From contig CANGQE010000114.1 in the NCBI GenBank assembly GCA_947455845.1, positions 1 through 5,007 on the forward strand: DNA of 5,007 nt. Direction: 5' to 3'. Every line of letters starts with the position of its first letter. Position 1 is the stretch's first letter. Of the stretch, positions 4,367 to 5,007 are shown in pieces. A model generated the notes under the pieces. It ran no database searches. It saw only the letters and a program-made list of their open reading frames with translations, and had not been told where the DNA came from. Origin of the DNA: Rickettsiales bacterium. Lineage in GTDB: Bacteria > Pseudomonadota > Alphaproteobacteria > Rickettsiales > UBA1997. Made by a program: the position numbers and the translations under genes.

Positions 4367-5007
4367 ATGACACAAATCGTAAGTCTTAAAGCGCGTGAAA
4401 TTATTGATTCGCGCGGATTTCCAACTTTGGAAGCGGAAATACATCTTGCCTGTGGATCATCTGCAATTGCTGCTGTGCCTTCTGGAGCCTCAACCGGCAG
4501 CCTTGAAGCATGTGAGCTTCGCGATGGTGACAAGGCTAGATTTTTAGGAAAAGGGGTGTTGCAAGCGGTAGAAAATGTTAACCAAAAAATCGCCCAAAAA
4601 TTAATCGGATTTGAATCGGAAAAACAAAAAGAAATCGATCAAATGATGATCGAAATGGATGGTACAGAAAATAAATCCTCTCTTGGCGCAAACGCTATTT
4701 TAGCGGTGTCGCTAGCTGTTGCTAAAGCAAGTGCAGTGTCAAAAAAGATTCCTCTTTTTGAATATTTGGGTGGTGCGCAAGCGCAAGTTTTACCGGTTCC
4801 GATGATGAATATCATCAATGGTGGTAAGCATGCCGACAATAAAATTGACATTCAAGAATTCATGATTATGCCCGTCGGAGCATCGTCAATTAAGGATGCA
4901 ATCCGTATTGGAGCTGAAATTTTTCAACATTTAAAATCACTCTTAAAAAAAGACGGACATAATACCAATGTTGGTGACGAAGGTGGTTTTGCCCCTAACT
5001 TAAATTC
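4367..5007 (+). CDS. eno: Enolase, N-terminal half (cut by the window end)
   Basis: The first 213 codons of enolase (usually about 425-430 aa), the Mg-dependent enzyme that interconverts 2-phosphoglycerate and phosphoenolpyruvate. The N-terminal domain shows KAREIIDSRG (8-17), the catalytic mobile loop VPSGASTGSLEACELRDGD (37-55) and GTENKSSLGANAILAVSLAVAKA (99-121). The barrel domain starts with PVPMMNIINGGKHADN (143-158). DIQEFMIMP (161-169) includes Glu164, and NVGDEGGFAPN (201-211) includes Glu205, the equivalent of E. coli Glu208, the general base. The Mg ligands and catalytic Lys of the second half lie beyond the window. One oddity is Phe18 in SRGFPT where enolases nearly always have Asn (SRGNPT). 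The loop before PVPMMN is short, as in other alphaproteobacteria. The ATG is set by homology; the 59-bp upstream gap has no Shine-Dalgarno. Enolase indicates retained lower glycolysis or gluconeogenesis. Confidence 0.97.
   Translation, partial: MTQIVSLKAREIIDSRGFPTLEAEIHLACGSSAIAAVPSGASTGSLEACELRDGDKARFLGKGVLQAVENVNQKIAQKLIGFESEKQKEIDQMMIEMDGTENKSSLGANAILAVSLAVAKASAVSKKIPLFEYLGGAQAQVLPVPMMNIINGGKHADNKIDIQEFMIMPVGASSIKDAIRIGAEIFQHLKSLLKKDGHNTNVGDEGGFAPNLN

Noticed and set aside
4351..4851. Minus-strand frames at 4351-4533 and 4639-4851
   Set aside because: They are antisense to strongly conserved enolase sequence and show no protein-like features of their own.
1..5007. CRISPR array, transposase, toxin-antitoxin or phage defence module
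   Set aside because: No regularly spaced direct repeats, and no reading frame with motifs of these systems, were found on either strand.

Overview
This window looks like chromosomal DNA from an AT-rich alphaproteobacterium. The MurB tail (HCNFMINTG, LEWEIK), the L28 core (NRKTRRRFLPNL), the Tgt active-site region (FDCVIPTRSGRTGQAF) and the CcmG protein (GVAWRD, GNPF, PETLIID) all read as alphaproteobacterial. A lone VirB2-type pilin gene, few operons and low GC suggest a host-associated, Rickettsiales- or Holosporales-like lineage. That placement is inference. An enolase gene argues against the genus Rickettsia, which lacks glycolysis.

Layout from left to right: the 3' end of murB (+); a 260-bp gap; a VirB2/TrbC pilin gene (+); rpmB for ribosomal protein L28 (+), 16 bp further on; a strong terminator; a 178-bp miniature inverted-repeat element; ccmG (-); tgt (+), starting only 6 bp from ccmG; a 227-bp gap; an unrecognised exported, charged, His/Met-rich repeat protein (+) with its own strong terminator; a 61-aa one-helix membrane protein (-); and the first half of eno (+), cut by the window end.

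The genes do not form one pathway. They are housekeeping functions (peptidoglycan precursor synthesis, translation, cytochrome c maturation, tRNA queuosine modification, glycolysis) with three envelope or secretion proteins between them: the pilin, the exported repeat protein and the small membrane protein.

The observations most worth following are the 1379-1556 element, which has 20-bp terminal inverted repeats, a possible 6-bp target duplication that contains the ccmG stop codon, and an elaborate internal fold; the orphan pilin with strong codon bias; the ccmG/tgt start-to-start arrangement; the absence of Shine-Dalgarno sequences at every visible start; and the paired HHxxM motifs of the exported protein. 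I see no CRISPR array, tRNA, rRNA, transposase gene or clear defence system.
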